Positions 1 to 13,713 of a stretch of 64,000 bases of DNA are shown piece by piece. Each line of letters starts with the position of its first letter. The stretch's first letter is position 1. Below the pieces are notes generated by a model. The model was not told the origin of the DNA. It saw only the letters and a list, made by a program, of their open reading frames with translations, and made no database searches. Source of the stretch: Leptodontidium sp. MPI-SDFR-AT-0119 (Eukaryota > Ascomycota > Leotiomycetes > Helotiales > Leptodontidiaceae); the NCBI GenBank assembly GCA_020726505.1, contig JAHLEZ010000009.1:124001-188000 (forward strand), read 5' to 3'. Made by a program: the position numbers and the translations under genes.

Positions 1-3000
1 GAGAAGATAAAAGAATCTAGGCTTTTTATCTTAAGGAACTTAAATTCGTTGATATATATAATAGTTACAGTAGTATTACTGAACTATAGACGTGATTCTA
101 TGCTACTAGTACTAAGAAGAGAGCATTTAGATCGTCTTCTTAGTACTAAGGTGCGCTATAGTGACTCGATCATAGACCTTTCGTATAAAAAGGGTTCGGA
201 GGTAATCGACATCGGGGACTAAGAGACGGCCGTCGTTAAGTAAAAGGTCACCCTTTAAGCTAAGTTTACTTAGAGAGTCTAATATAGCTTATTTACGTAG
301 AGCCTATAAGGAAGGAGTAATACGGTTAGCCTCTAGGATTTATTATACGACGGAAAATATTAGTGTGAGGGCAGCGAGCTTAACGTCGGTTACTAGCGCG
401 TCGGCGTCGTTAGGCGGCCACAACTTTATAGATAGTAAGCTAAAGTCAACTTAGTCTTAGCGTAAGAGTTATTAAAGGCGTTAAGTCTTCTTCACAAAGT
501 TTTATTAATTTAACTCGTTTAGCTTACGGGAAAGTGCGTCTACTAAGGGGTTATAGATTCCAGGGCGGTACGTGATTATGAAATTATAGTCCGCTAAGAG
601 CTCTGCCTATCGTGCTTGCCTAGCATTTAACTGCTTAGAAGTTATAAAGTATTTTAAGGCCTTATAGTCTATTATAACACAGACTTAGTAAGGGGTTCCT
701 ATCAATTCAGCACGTTAGTGCCCAAAGGATTTAATAATAGCTAATATCTCTTTGTTATATATTACGTAATTAAGCTTAATAAGTAATATAGTCTTTAAAA
801 AGAAAGTAATAGGGAATTAGTCGTCGCCGTGTTATTAAAAAAGGACTCCGGCTATAATATTATTACTAGTATCCGTCTCTAAGAGGCAGGGTAAATCTTG
901 TCGATAGTGTCTTAAGAGAGGTATAGACGTAAGAGTATGTTTTAGGAGGTCGAAGGCGTCTTCGCACTCTACAGTAAAGTAGAAGGGAACGTTATTTTTA
1001 ATTAGTTAAACAAGAGGTTTCGCTATAATACCGTAGTCACAGATGAATCTCTAATAAAAGTTATAAAAACTAAGGAAGGACTATATACCTTTAATAGAGT
1101 TAAAGTAAGTCTACTCACAAACGACAGAGACCTTCTTAGGATTAACTTCTAGGCTAGAAGTTAATATAATAAATCTTAAGTACTTAGTTTATATTACTCT
1201 AAACTCATACTTCTTTAAGTCGGCCTATAGCCTAGCGTCGTTAAGGCGTTAAAGCACTTTTCTAATGTAGAGTTAGTATTATAAGGGGTCCTTAGAGTAT
1301 ATAAGAATGTCGTTTAAGTATACTATATAGAAATTATTAAGGTAATTAAAGAGAATATCGTTTATGTAACGTTAGTAAATAGTAGGGCTATTAGTCAGGC
1401 TAAAGGGAAGAACTTTGCACTTATATACGCCGTACCTTGTGTAGAAGGTAATGTACTCCTTTAATACTAAGTCTATTTAGATTTAGTAAAAGGCTTAACG
1501 AATGTTTAATTTAGTAAAGATGCGAGTATTAGTTATGTGAGTTAGGGTCTTATTAATTAGAGGTAGAGGGTATTAGTCCTTTTAAGTGAGGGAATTCAGC
1601 ACTCGAAAGTCGATATATAACCGCAGGGAGCTATTCGGCTTCTTAATAAAGAGAATAAGGGCAGTAAATAGTACTTGAGACGGCTCAATAAATCCTTTGT
1701 CTAAGTTATTCGTGATATATTCCTTAATAGCCTCAAGTTCTTTAGTCGATATTTTATATAATAGTGAATACTTAAGTGCTTTCTTACCTTCTCCTTCTAG
1801 CTTAATTTTGTAATTATACGAGTAATAAGGGGGAAGAATATCACTTTCTACTTTAGAGAATACGTGAGTCTAATTAACGTACTTTAAGGGAATTATTAAT
1901 TCAGCGTTTAGCTCTTAAATAAAGAGTGTAAACTATATAACTGACTGGCGACGGTAAGTAAGTTCGACAGTTAGAGCTAATATAGTAACGGTTTTCTTTC
2001 GCTCTTAGCTTCTTTAATTAATTAGAGTATTAATCTCTTAAAGAGTTACTACGAATATCTTATCTCTAGACTTCTGTTTTATTAATATATAAAACGTTAC
2101 GGCGCTAATCGAGAAGATCTTAACAATTAGACGTCAACGAGCTTTCTCACGTCACTTTGTAATTAGTAACTTATCTTGTAATTAAAGAGAAGAAGTTAAG
2201 GAAGGAAGAGCTTTTGTAGTCGAGTCGTGTGTGAGAGAGAGTTACGTTTATATCTTCTAAAGTAAATTAGCGTAGTCCTTAATATGTGTTCTATGCGTAG
2301 AAGGAGCGAATTAAGGGGAGTCAGTTTAGTCTCGAGGGTATAAGAGCTCGGCGGTTCCGCTCTTTAGCTCAGTAACTTCTATTTGGGCCAGTTTAATTAA
2401 AATATATGTGTTATCTAGTCGTAGGGACTATTATATATATTAACTAGGCTAGTTATTTAATATACTTCCTAACTAAAGTAAAGGACTATTAGTAGTAAAG
2501 TGCGCGCGCTTTCTAGGCTTTGTCGTATGTCACATTTATTAATACGAGAGCTTTATAGTACATAAAGTATTAATAATAGAGGTAGGTTTAACAGTAGTAT
2601 TAGTATTAGGGATTAGCTGGGGGTAATACTATATACTTAAAAGGCGCGGATTTAAGTATTTCTGACTCTCGGAGATTAATATAAAATTTATTATTAGCGT
2701 AACTTCTCTAATTAATACAGCGACGCGGCTATTTCTAGAGGCTACTATATATTTCGAAACGAAGTATTTATTAAAAGGTGTAATAAGAGAAGAAAGTAAG
2801 GAATACGTAAGGGGTTTTATACTTAAAACAAGAAGGAAAGAAGAAGTGAACGAAGTACTAAGTGTTAAGGAGACAGGGGGGTAAATTTCCTTTATTAGCG
2901 CTATGGGCTTGATTCTGGGGGTATATAAATTCTCGACTCTATACTTTTAACACGACTATAACGGATTTCCTTAATCTTTCTTTCTACGACCTACGGTGGT

Positions 3001-4240
3001 TCCGTGGTTAAGGATTAGTTGTAAGTGTAGGCTCGATAACTGTGTATCCGTAGAATTAGTATCTTCGGTATCCGACATAATTCGACTATATTACGCGAGA
3101 TATTAGGTTTAATTTTCTATTAATGTAATCGCTAGTTTTCTAGACTTAGCAACAGTCGAGGAGCTGATAATAATAAGTTCTAGGGTTACTAAAGAAGTAA
3201 AGGAGTCATTAACGTATATTCTATCTTTTTAATTTAATTGTGAAATAAAATATGTCACGGAATCGGCATATGTCACAGAATCGGGACTATTAGCAAGGCA
3301 AGACACACGTCCGTCTTATATAGCTCGGTGATATCGAGGGAGAGTAGTGGGGGTGTACTTTGTAGTGTCTATTGTATTTATACCTAGTACAAGGTCCAGA
3401 GGTAATAAATCGGTTGTCAAAGTTGACTCGGGAAGTTAGGGATTACGGCGGCTCTAAAATTCACACAACTTAGCGTCTTTACACTCGGCGTCGTGCTAGT
3501 GGCGTTAGTAAATCTTGTGTACACATAAGTCTCGGACTTTAATTAGTTTACCGTAGCTTACTATTAAGGGGTAGTCTAATAGCTAAATAAGCCGTCGTTT
3601 AGCGGCATCTAAGAGCACTTCGTAATATTCTAGTTATAATCTTTTAATAATTACTTTATAGTTTCCTAAGTAAGTGATTAAGAAAGGAGTAAATAACTGT
3701 AGACGCTTGTTAACTGTTAAATTCAATATAGTATAGTGGCTAATAGTCCGGCTAGTTTGACTATTAAATCCTTTAATAAGGACAAGTAAAGGCAGTAAGT
3801 AAATTAAAGGTTTTAAGAAGAGAAAAAGAGACTTTAAAAGAGAGTAATTAATAAAATAATAACTATTAACTCCGGAATCAAAAAGTGCGGGCAACTTATA
3901 CGTGAGTCTATTCTTAGAAAAAGCGATACGAGTAGTAAGTGCTAGTCCGCTAAGAAGCTTCGTAAAGTCAAGATGTCACATATCTCGTATTATACTTAAG
4001 AAGGAGCCTTTTCTTAGGCTAAGTCTTTTACTCGTAAGGTAAGTTCTTCTACTAACAAGTTATCGTCGTCTATAGCTTAGCTATTAGACATAAGACTACC
4101 GTCGTCAGCGCTTAGCTCTATCTCGTTAACACAAGAGGCATAACCACGACTAAAGGGCCGTTAGGCGAAATACTAAGGGGCATTCGTTAGCGTTTAAGCA
4201 CGAGGTATATCGGCTCGTGTAGAGATTTATTGACTTACGA
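1..4240 (-). mobile_element. Ty3/gypsy retrotransposon A, pol part (RIP-degraded; runs off left edge)
   Basis: Minus-strand translation gives, from high to low coordinates, an aspartic protease (about 3890-3630), reverse transcriptase (about 1800-1240) and RNase H (ending about 500). RT pieces include RIFTKLNIR, TRYGVYKCKVLPFSLTN and YLNDILIYS. The RNase H end reads ALKYFITSKQLNARQAR followed by ADYNFIITYRPG and PLVDALSRK, a typical Ty3/gypsy ending. Integrase should follow below position 480 and was not identified, so the element continues past the left edge. There are many in-frame TAG/TAA stops. The catalytic YLDD reads YLND and FGLTN reads FSLTN, both G->A changes. Not functional. The upstream gag of the same element is displaced to 9.06-10.48 kb by a Helitron. 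Confidence 0.85.
3634..3894 (-). pseudogene. Ty3/gypsy A aspartic protease domain fragment
   Basis: An 86-codon open stretch begins MPALFDSGVNSYYFIN, matching the L-[IF]-DSG-A-x(3)-FI start of fungal gypsy retropepsins, where the catalytic Asp lies in DSG. It continues with an ISHYTILNLTV block and FFVTxLGxY-like text (PFLITYLGNYKVII), as in the family. It lies immediately upstream, in the minus sense, of the reverse transcriptase. It stays open only by chance; the rest of the polyprotein is full of stops. The assignment rests on motif order and on the downstream RT and RNase H. Confidence 0.65.
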
Positions 4241-4244
4241 GTTT

Positions 4245-7200
4245 TGAACAGCTCGCTGTCGCTCGCTGGCGTGAGATTTGAGATAAAAGAGAGGATTTAC
4301 GGACACTTACGGATAAGTATAAATAATAACGGGTAAGATAAAGGAAAAGGAATCTGTAAATGGCCTGTAAATGAACCGAAAACTAAGCAAGACCTTATAA
4401 AATTTCTGGGTATACTATATTATACGTAGAGTTTATATTAGGGGGTAAGAGAATACAAAGACTTGCCTTAAAAGTGACTCGCGACGCTACTATATAGAAT
4501 TACCCGTGAATAAAGACTAGTGACTGTAAATCTACCCCTACTGCCTCAAAGGACTGGCCCTGCGACTTATTAATAGTCATTACAAAGGATAATGTAAGTA
4601 GGAATTGCTTGCGAGAGAGAGTAAAGGATAGTTGTTGATCTATAGACTCAAGTTTAATTCGTGGAATTGTCTATAACTAGCCATTAAAGTCGCCGCCAAG
4701 TAGCCGAACTTAGACTATAAACCTCCCTAGGCTATAAATCGACATCCGCGACCCGTTACAGAGCCCTTCCTACGGACAGAGGTTCTGTAAGAGTATTACG
4801 GGCGCGCCGACCTTAAGTTATAGCCGTAAAAGTAGTAGGCCCGGGAGACAGATATTCTATAAGACTTCCAGAGGTAGCTTAACAATTTCTGGGTCTACTT
4901 CGTTTACATCGGCCGAATTAACAGCCAAGTACGTCCGTTCTTAGCCGAGGAGTATATCTAAGATCGTTTAGTTTAGCTCACAGACTATATCGTTTAAAGT
5001 TAATAAGATTACCCGTCCGTAAAAGGCCTAGTAGTCCCAGGGCGCCCGTAAGAGTCGTTCTCGCGGATAGACGTGGTTAATTAAGTCCGTAATTGACTTA
5101 GCGCGTGGGATAAAGGGCGGGGGCGTGATTTAGCCGTTTAAAGACAGGTCGTATAGAAGACTACTGATCTAGTTTATAAAATCTTACTTTAACGAGTCGT
5201 TACGAACCCGTATATTAATCCGTAAGGAGAGTTAACAAAGCCGCCGCTAGATCTACGTCCGTTATAAGCACGCTCGTACGATCTCGGCCCGTGAACCGTA
5301 TAGAACCACCGGTAAGATCTGTACAAAGTCACTGCTAAGGACAACGAGTACCCCGCCAAAGAGGACGTCGTCTAATACGGACCGTAAATCGACTAAGAGC
5401 CGGTGCACGACCTCAAAGCAGTACTTATACTACATCGGCACCTCGTCCTAGATAATTAAGTCCGTTATACGTAAGTACTAGCCTAACTTACTCGTCTTAG
5501 TAATCGTACTTACGGACGACTCGTTAAGCTCAAGTGAGATCCGGAACTAGGAGTAAAACGTGCGTCCTTCTAAAAGAAGTAGAGCCGCAATACTTATAGA
5601 CGCTACGCAAAGGACTGTCTTACCTTAACTACGGTAATAATAGCATAAGGTCTAATAAAGGAAGGTCTTGCTAATACCGCCAGGGCCTTATAAGTAGAAA
5701 TGAGTAGTTTACAAGTCGTCCGTAATAGCCGTCACAATCGTCTAAAAGCAGGCACGTTAGTCCGGGTTGAGCTAAGTCTACATTACGGACGCCAGGGACG
5801 TCTCGCGGGCGAGATCGACTTATTGAGTAGCCGTACGGTGGCTTACGGTCCAGTCAAAGACGTTCTCAGGTAAGTCGACGTCCGTAAGCGTCCGTTAGAG
5901 ATCCGCAAGGCCGAGCCCAAGTAAGAAGAGGCTATAGTCGTAGTGAGGATCGATTAGGGGAAGTAAGAAGTTCACTGACTAGTCGTGAGCTAGCTTACAG
6001 GCCAAGTCGTCGCAGAAGTACTCTTTATACCGGTCTTAGATCGCTCGCGGGTCTACAATTAACTACTAACGAACGCCCGTAAGAAAGAGCGTCCGTAAAC
6101 CGTAGCCGGTCGTCAATAAGACGGCCTCGTTAAAGCACTAGAACCACTCCTAGTCGCTCTCAGTTAGTCCACGGGCAATATAGGCAGCGTAATACGTGAG
6201 ATAACAGACACCCTCGACCTCGTAGAACTCTTCAAAGGACCGCGGCCCGCGAACGACCGTAAGTAAGAGCCGTAAGTAGTACCGCTCGCCCGAAACTAGG
6301 CTATAGTAATAAATACGGCCGATATTATACCCTCATTGACGCCGTACTTAGACTCTACAGTCCGCCTTCTAAACAAAGTGCTATAGGAACTCGTAGTACA
6401 AGTATTAGCGGCTGTCCTCGTGCGTGACATTATACTCAAAGAAGGCTATTAAAGTCAAGCGGGTGTTTGCGGCCTTTGCGGCCACTTAATCAAGCGGGAG
6501 GTCGTTCGTAAAGCAAACCGTATACTGCCCGGGGAGGTAGATCGCTAAGTGCTAGACTAGGGGGAACTCTTAGTACGTTGCGTACTCGAATAAGCGCCAG
6601 AAAGCCTCTATAGGACCTATATACTGTGCTTAGACATAACGGGTGATCTCGTCGTCCGTGCTAGAGACGGCAACCGTCGTATAGTCTGTCCCTTTATAAA
6701 CGTACTTGTAAATGTACTTAATCGCCCGTATAGAAGCGTAAACCTTAACGTTAATATGTAAGCGGAACTTCTAGAGAAAGTACAAGTTATACGAGACTAC
6801 CCAGTAGTTATCACAGACGACTTCCTGGCCTAGGCAGCCTAGTTTACGGACTATAAACGTCCGGCCGTCGTCCCGGCGGCGGTACTCGGGATACCTATCC
6901 TCGCGGACGATCGTTATAGCCGTAAACGCCTTTAGGAACCTCTTCTAGCACGCGAGCGGGGCCGTAAGCGTCTTACAGACTATATATAGCGCTCTCGGGT
7001 TATCTTTAAGGCCACACAGTCCGTGAGACATCTGACTAGTAACGACAGTCGTAAGCTTACCCGTAAGATCCCACGACGGGTCTAGGAGCTTAGCACAGAC
7101 GACCTCGTCGACTAGCTTAGGCGTTAAGAAGACAGCCCCTCGCTTCAGGAATAAGAGTAAGTATATGTGTAAGAGGCCACGCTTCTAGTACTCGATCGTA

Positions 7201-9050
7201 TAAACGTGGCCCGCGTACGGTCCGAAAAGGTGATTCTTAAAGTCCGTAAGGAGCTCCTTTACCTTAAGTACAAAGACCCGGCAGAGGAGATCTGGACAGT
7301 CGACGGCCTGTTGTCCGCGTAAGAGGCTTACTGTAATTTTAGGCCAGTGCGAGTTAGCCGTAAACGTAATGAAAAAGCTCGGCTTACTAAAGTACTATAC
7401 GATAACTATTGAGTCTTGAAAGAGCTACTACATAAAGCGATCGTTACTAGTAAAGCTTGACGGGAGGATAAACCGACGGCTGAGGTCGCCCGTATTTACG
7501 TCCTCGCGGATAAGAGTGTCCGTAAGCCTAATATATACGTCCGCGCGGATGTTCTACTAGTGCGACCGGAGCTAGTCGAGTGTTGTTTTCTCGCAGGCGA
7601 TATACGCGTCGACGATATACTGCTATAAGAGGCGGCCGGCGTAGAAGAGCGGGGAGAAGGCCTCACGGACGTGAAGGTAGTACCAGTAAAAGGCCCACTA
7701 TTCAAGCCGCGTCCGTTAACGGGTCCTATTCCGGTCCCGTAATTGTAGACCGTAGTACTAGCCAGGGTCGCCGTACGGGAAGAGTAAGACGTAATATAAG
7801 GGCATATACGTAGCGTGTGTAACATCGACTATATGTATTTGCGGATACTCGCGGCTCCCTTCACGGACTGTAAGAACTAAGTCGCGGCGGCTTGTATCCG
7901 TATATTCGTCCGGAATAATTACTGTGACTTCGTTACTAGTCGGGAGGTTCTCACGACAACGATCCGCGCCCGACTCAATAATCAAGCGCATTTGCGGGTT
8001 AAGTAGGATCCGGAAATCAGTCTACTAGTCTATAAGACGCTCGCGGGCCGTCTTATAAACTGTAATAAACGGGTTATAGTCCGTGAGCGTATCCGTAAGC
8101 CGTAAAAGGACCGTACGGTCTAAGTAAGGGAAGTTAGTCGCCCGTACGTTCGTTATAAAGAGCGGGTCGTAGAAGAAGAGCTATACGAAGGAGGGCTCCT
8201 TGTGTAAAGCTAGCCGTAACGGGCCTTAGAAGTGAAAGAGCTCGTTATAAATCTAAAAGCACTAGACGCCGCGTGAGAAGTCGATCCGTGTATCCTTCTT
8301 ATAGCTAATTGACGTGAAGGCAAAAGCACAGTTATATGCCTAAATATTCGTCTAAAAGTCTCGGCAGAGCGGATCGTCGCCTATAAAGAGATATTTGAGG
8401 TATAACGGAGGCTCCCGGATCTAAGGAAGCACGACGTCGCCCCTTTTACAACAGGCCTCGAAGAGACCGTCTGTAGGGGAGAAGTAAAGGGCCCCGCAAG
8501 CCGTACAGCGGCTCGTAAGTGGAGTAAGGGTATAAGGGGGAGCTAGTCGGAAGCGTGAGAGGAAGCCAAGAGGCCGTATATTAGGGGGGTCGGTAGGAGG
8601 GTCCTTAAAAACGTCAACTAGGACTGTAACGGACGGTTGACGGGTCTGTCGCGGGCGCCGCGGGGCTAGTTCGTCCGCAGAGACGTCCGTAAGAGGCCGT
8701 CGTCGTCGCCGCGAGGTAGGGAGAGTATTCGGATCGAGTTCTTGTAAAGTAGGGCGCTACTAAGCGCGCTTCGTAGTACTACGGTCCTAAGAACGCGTTA
8801 GTTAAGTAAAGAAAAGAGCAAGAATCTTACTCTGTAGCTCGAGCACGTCTTATACAGATGGCCCGATTTATTTAAGGGGAAAAATAATAGCGTACAATAT
8901 TGATTACAACTAGTATAAAACCGTAAAGAAGACGAATCTATTAAAGCCAAGATAAAGAGCCAATTAATTAAGTAAAAAGACAAAGACTGGACAAAAGAGA
9001 GACTACGGACGCGTTTTAGTGTTCCTCACGTGACCAGGATTTTTTCAAGG
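4245..9050 (-). mobile_element. Helitron (Rep/helicase) relic nested in gypsy A
   Basis: Minus-strand reading gives the whole Helitron order. About 7990-7760: RDLVLTVREG then YVLLFPYGDPG (Helitron-like N domain). About 7390-7320: FFITFTANSHWPKI. About 7215-7130: HVYTIEY, KRGLLHIYLLLFL (the HUH site). About 6690: YKYVYKG. About 5340-5160: QILPVVLYGSRAEIVRA and LSLRINIRVRNDSLK (PIF1-type helicase). About 4590-4440: TINKSQGQSFEAVGVDL then VASRVT (helicase C-terminus). The second His of HUH is Tyr (CAC->TAC), and Trp/Gln codons are often stops. Exact ends are uncertain; the 3' side near 4250 has a short GCGAGC-rich segment. Composition stays fairly GC-rich because CpG survives while CpA/TpG is depleted. 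Confidence 0.88.
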
Positions 9051-9059
9051 AGCGTCGAG

Positions 9060-10480
9060 AGCCAATCGCTAGAGGTGGTCCGACCGTACTTCAATATAGT
9101 AAGGAGAAGGGTTAGCTAGTCTCTTGTCACTAGGACGAAAAAGTAGTAGAAGCTTAAAGTGACTTTCCCGTAGTTCTTAAAGAGATATTGACTTAAGATC
9201 GGGGATAAGAATTTATACTTATTACTAAGGGGCTAAAGTGACTAGCGTAAATAGTACTCTCTATAATCTGTCCTTAGTCTTTGGCTTGAACTACTCTTAT
9301 ATACTCTTCTAAAGTTCTGGCTCTCTAATACTTATAGAATAATTACTTGCGTAAGCGGGATAAAAGCTTGTCTTATAAGTCTATTTTAAGTATTAAGTTA
9401 TTAGTTACGCCGCCTTAACTAGTAAGAATTTTAAACTATTAATAAAAATCCTAAAAGGTTTATCTTACAACTTTTATCTTTAACGTAGAGTAAAGGTTAC
9501 GCGCTATTTATTACTTATAGGGGTCAATTAGGAACTTAACTACCTAATTAACTAAGTTAAGCGCACTTGTGATGTTTTTGTCATCGTTAAGCGTCAAGAA
9601 TAAAAAGGAGGGTTCTAAGAACGTGCGAGTTATTCCTTTTATTTATATTAATAACTAGTCCTTCTAGTAGTCGTCGTCGACGAAGTATTAGTCGTATTAG
9701 CGTAAGGCGTTCTAGACCTAGACTTCTTATAGACGTGGACTATAGTTAATACCGTCTAAAAGCTTATCGTTTAAGTTAAGGATCTTCTTGATTCGTGAGG
9801 CCGTAGACATCTAAGACATCCTAGAGAAAGAGGGGGAACGACGACTTAAGATGCGAGGAGGTCAGTAGCCGTTATTACTATCGTCGTTTAATAGTCTACT
9901 AAGGTCAGGAGCACTTTATGCCTTACCTTTGCCTTTGTTTAACTTAGGGGTAGGAGTTTTCTTAATTAAGAGATAAAGGAGTGTGTCCTCTTCTTAGAAA
10001 GTTATAGATCTTAAGGCGGGTTTACGTAGTAGAGGCTCGTCAGTCGTAAGTCGCTATTATTAGAGTGACAGCTTTAACTACTAATTCTCTAGGCGACTCT
10101 CCGTGAGTTACTCTTCTAAAATGCGAAGTCGGCTTTCTTATAGTGTCTCTCTTATATATGTCCTTGTAGGCTTTATATTACTCCCTAGTATATTAGTAGA
10201 AGTATAGACTATAAGATTATTAGTATCGGGAGAGTCAAGTAAGAGGACAGAAGAAGAGGCAGACGACATATTGACGTCGTCTATAGTAGATCGCTTTATT
10301 AAAGGAGGGACGACTTTCGGTTTGACTTAGCGAGTTAGAGGGAGAAGTCTAGCGAAGAGAGGGTTTCGGCTTTGTCGTGTAAAGGCAGAAGTTAAGGAGG
10401 AGAATGAGGGTAATAGTAACGAAGTAAATGTTAACTTCGCTATTAGTAGGGGTTTTAATACTGCCATTTATCAAGTTATA
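9060..10480 (-). mobile_element. Ty3/gypsy A, gag region
   Basis: Once TAG/TAA are read as lost Trp/Gln, the minus strand gives gag-like text (for example LEEYIRVVQAKD), upstream in the minus sense of the Helitron. Protease, RT and RNase H of a gypsy element with no gag of its own lie on the other side of the Helitron, so the simplest reading is one element split by insertion. No zinc knuckle was recognised. The assignment to the same element as the pol part at 1-4240 is inference from orientation and order. Confidence 0.5.
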
Positions 10481-10847
10481 AAGCTTAGTATAGGCCTTTC
10501 TTATATTTGAACTTCTAGGCCGTAACTACTTACAGGAGAATTAAGGGGCGAGGGATATTTATTGTCTTCTTAGACGTAGAAAGAAGAGTTGTAAATAATG
10601 TGACGCTTGCCCTAGAAAGACGGCAGTCACGTATAACTAACGCCTTATATATTAACACAAGAGACATATAATAATACTAAGTATTAACTTAGAATCTATA
10701 ACTATAAAAGAAAGAAGGTAAGGAAAGAATAAGTCTATATATAAGAGGTTACTATGCCTAGCACTATAGTAATCTCGGTACGTCCCGATCGGGCAGTACT
10801 AAGTGGAGCCGGTGGAAATGAGGCTCTAGGCAGCGACAGTCGTCACA
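10475..10847 (-). repeat. Probable 5' LTR of gypsy A
   Basis: The minus strand starts TGTGACGACTGTCGCTGCC at 10847, typical of fungal gypsy LTR starts. The stretch keeps more CpA/TpG than its neighbours and contains a TATATATA-like block. A TGGCAG segment resembling a primer-binding site follows near 10470. The matching 3' LTR would lie beyond the left edge, so this rests on the terminus and position alone. Confidence 0.4.
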
Positions 10848-13515
10848 ATATCTTAAAGAATTCTATTTTGTCTCCGAAGTTCTAGGTTTATTAATGTGCT
10901 ATTTAACTCCGAATTACTAGTCTCCTCTTCGTTTATAATACTAATAAAACAAATCTCGTAAGCTCTAAGCTTAAAGAGAATCTAGTCTTCGTTGACATTA
11001 CTTTCTTTTAGGGAATCTTCGGGGTGCTTAAGTCTCTAGGACAACTAGTCTGCTACTATATATGTCTTTCCTTAGACGTGTTAAACCTCAAAGTCGAAGA
11101 GTCGTATCTAAGCGAGTTATTTAATTAATATAACGTTAGAATAATCGTGAGCTACTTTGTTTAGTTATGTAATAAGTGTATTAATATCTGTCTCTATAAT
11201 AAAGTACACTCTAATAAGCCAAATCTTCAGTTTCTTTAAGATATAAAGTATACCCTTACACTCTCTCTTAGTAATATTATATTTAGCTTTAGTCTTACTT
11301 TAAAACCTACTCTCGTACTTTATTAAGCGTATTTTATTTAAAGTCAATTCCTTTTAGCTAAAGAAGCCGCCTTAGCCAGTTCTATTAAAATTAACTCTAA
11401 TTATAATTTCATTAACTCCCTTTCTGTAGTCTATTCGACATAAGACTAAGGATAAGTATAAAGTGTCTTATAGTTCAGCTATAGCCTTGCCTTATAAATT
11501 AGGTTCTTAGTAAAACTTAACCCCTTTTTATAAAAGTACGTATAAGGGTTTAACAATTAGGCGAAAGTTCTTAATTTAAATTCAGAAGTAAATAATAAGT
11601 CCTAGGAATACTTTGACTTTAATAAGATTTGTTAGTTCCCGCTAGTTCTTAATTTTAATAAGGTGTCTTATAAATAGTTCTCTCCCTTTAGAGTTATAAG
11701 CGTACTCTATAATGTCTATATTATTAAGACAAAATTGTGACTTAGGCCTAATTATAGCTTTAACACGCTTTAAGCGTTCGAGAGTTATGTCAAGGTTCTT
11801 AATATACTCTAAGACAAACTTTCTAATCCCTAGTAAGGCTTTAGCTTAGTCGTAGTCTATGTACAGGCCTTTGACACTAATGTCGTCCAAGAATAGCATT
11901 ATAACTACTAAGCCTAGCTTCTTTAAGATACGTGTAATTGTTTAGACAAATTATATAATATAATTAGTGGCGCCTTATAAAAGTGTCGTATTTTAGACTA
12001 GTCTAATGTAAGGAATATAAAAAGCAGTCATATCCTTACTAGACTAATAAAGCACTTATTAATCGTACTTAAAATATAAGTCAGCGAGACTCGCAATATA
12101 GTAACTAGTAAACTCTTTAGAAAACTTATTAATAAATAGTAGGAGGTTCGTATCCCTACGAGTGATAGTATTTAATATAGTAGCCGAGTTAATCAGTCTA
12201 TATTTCCCTGACTCCTTCTTTTAAACTAGGAACTAAGTATTATAGTAGGGTCCCTCGGAGTACTCTAGGACTCCTTTGTCGAGCCTTTCTTATATTATCT
12301 TAGTAACCTCCGGAATAAGTGCCTATAGTAAAGGAAAGTTAAGAGCTTATTAAGCCGTATATTTAATAATTTTAATAATAATAAGAGGAGAAATATCTTT
12401 ATAAAATTTGTTATACTTAAGTTAGTCAAAAGCTATAACTCCTTCCCGATTAACTATCATTTCGTCGAATAAGGCTCTCTCTTCTAGTTATAATAGGCTA
12501 CTTACGTCTAATTTAATTAGCCTTTTTAAAGTAAGTCTTGAGTTTTAGGGTATATTAGCGAAGCGTAGTAATAAGTGTTCTTAATACTTTTTAATATAAT
12601 CTTAGGGAGTTCCTTGTTCTCGTGCACGCTTATATTAGTCCTCCCTCTTACTAGGGGGGTCGCCTTTTAAGTTAATTAAATCAACGGGCAAGACCTTCTT
12701 AGCCTTTGACTTATATATAATTCTTATTCGCGCTACTGTATTCTACGTTTCTTAGAATAGTAACTTAATTAGGAGCTCGTCGTAGTCAGTGGTCTATTCG
12801 AACGTTAGGCTTATTAAAGACAAGGAATCGTCGTTAAACACTCCTCTAAATAAGGGCTTAGAGACTAGGGGTTCCTCTTAGTATAAGTCAAGGAGTACTT
12901 TAAGTAGAAAGTCTTTAATTACCGATTTTAGTATATAGAATTCTCTCTTTATATACTTAATATACGCTATCCTCTTAAGGCTCGTAAGTTCCCGGTCTCG
13001 TAATAAGAGGCGAGGACAATAAGGTTAATTATTTCTTCCTTTAAAAAGTCCTTCTTTTAGTTCCGTTAATGTCGGGATGTTTAAGTATTTAAGTATACTA
13101 ACTATAGCGCTCAAGTAATAACTAGTTAATCGTTTCTTGAGAAGTCTTCCTCTTTATAATTAATCTTAGATTTTAAATCTTTAAAGTAAATTAGCCTTAT
13201 TTTATTCTCTTTATATAGTACTTCGGTATCTTTTACTTCCTTAGTAGTATTATTAGTCTTAACTATAATAATAAGACTAAAGCGCTAATCTCACAAAGAA
13301 GCAAGTATAATACCCCCGTCGTAATCTCTTAAGTAACAGAAAGTGACTTTAGCTTTATAGAAGAATAAAAAACTAAAGATAACTTTAACTCCGGGACTGT
13401 TTATAATATAAAACCGATTATTAATCACATAATTACTTATAATAATAATAATAATATTATTAATAAATTTAACGAAACAAGACTTTATACTAATAATTGT
13501 CCTTAAGGCTATTGT

Positions 13516-13713
13516 TTAACTTCTCGTTATTAGTAGTTTTAAGAAGTTAATTACTTTAAGAGTTATATAACTAACTTTAGCCCCCGTGTCGAGTATAGCC
13601 CTAATATCACTAACCTTAAAGTGGCTAAGTATCGTGACTACTACCTTCAGCGTTAGCGAGTAAAACGAGTTACTTATTTCCGTGAAGCCACTTATAGCCT
13701 TTATTTTTAACAC
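13516..13713 (-). pseudogene. Ty3/gypsy B aspartic protease fragment
   Basis: A 65-codon open stretch contains VSDIRAILDTGAKVSYIT, with the catalytic D-T-G of retropepsins, followed by a hydrophobic segment (VINFLKLLI). It lies between gag-like sequence (higher coordinates) and reverse transcriptase (lower coordinates) of gypsy B, the expected order. It is open only because few CAA/TGG codons occur here. Confidence 0.7.

Noticed and set aside
7496..7825. Overlapping Ser/Thr/Arg-rich open frames on both strands
   Set aside because: They lie in the Helitron gene and are shadows in other frames; the real frame shows Helitron motifs.
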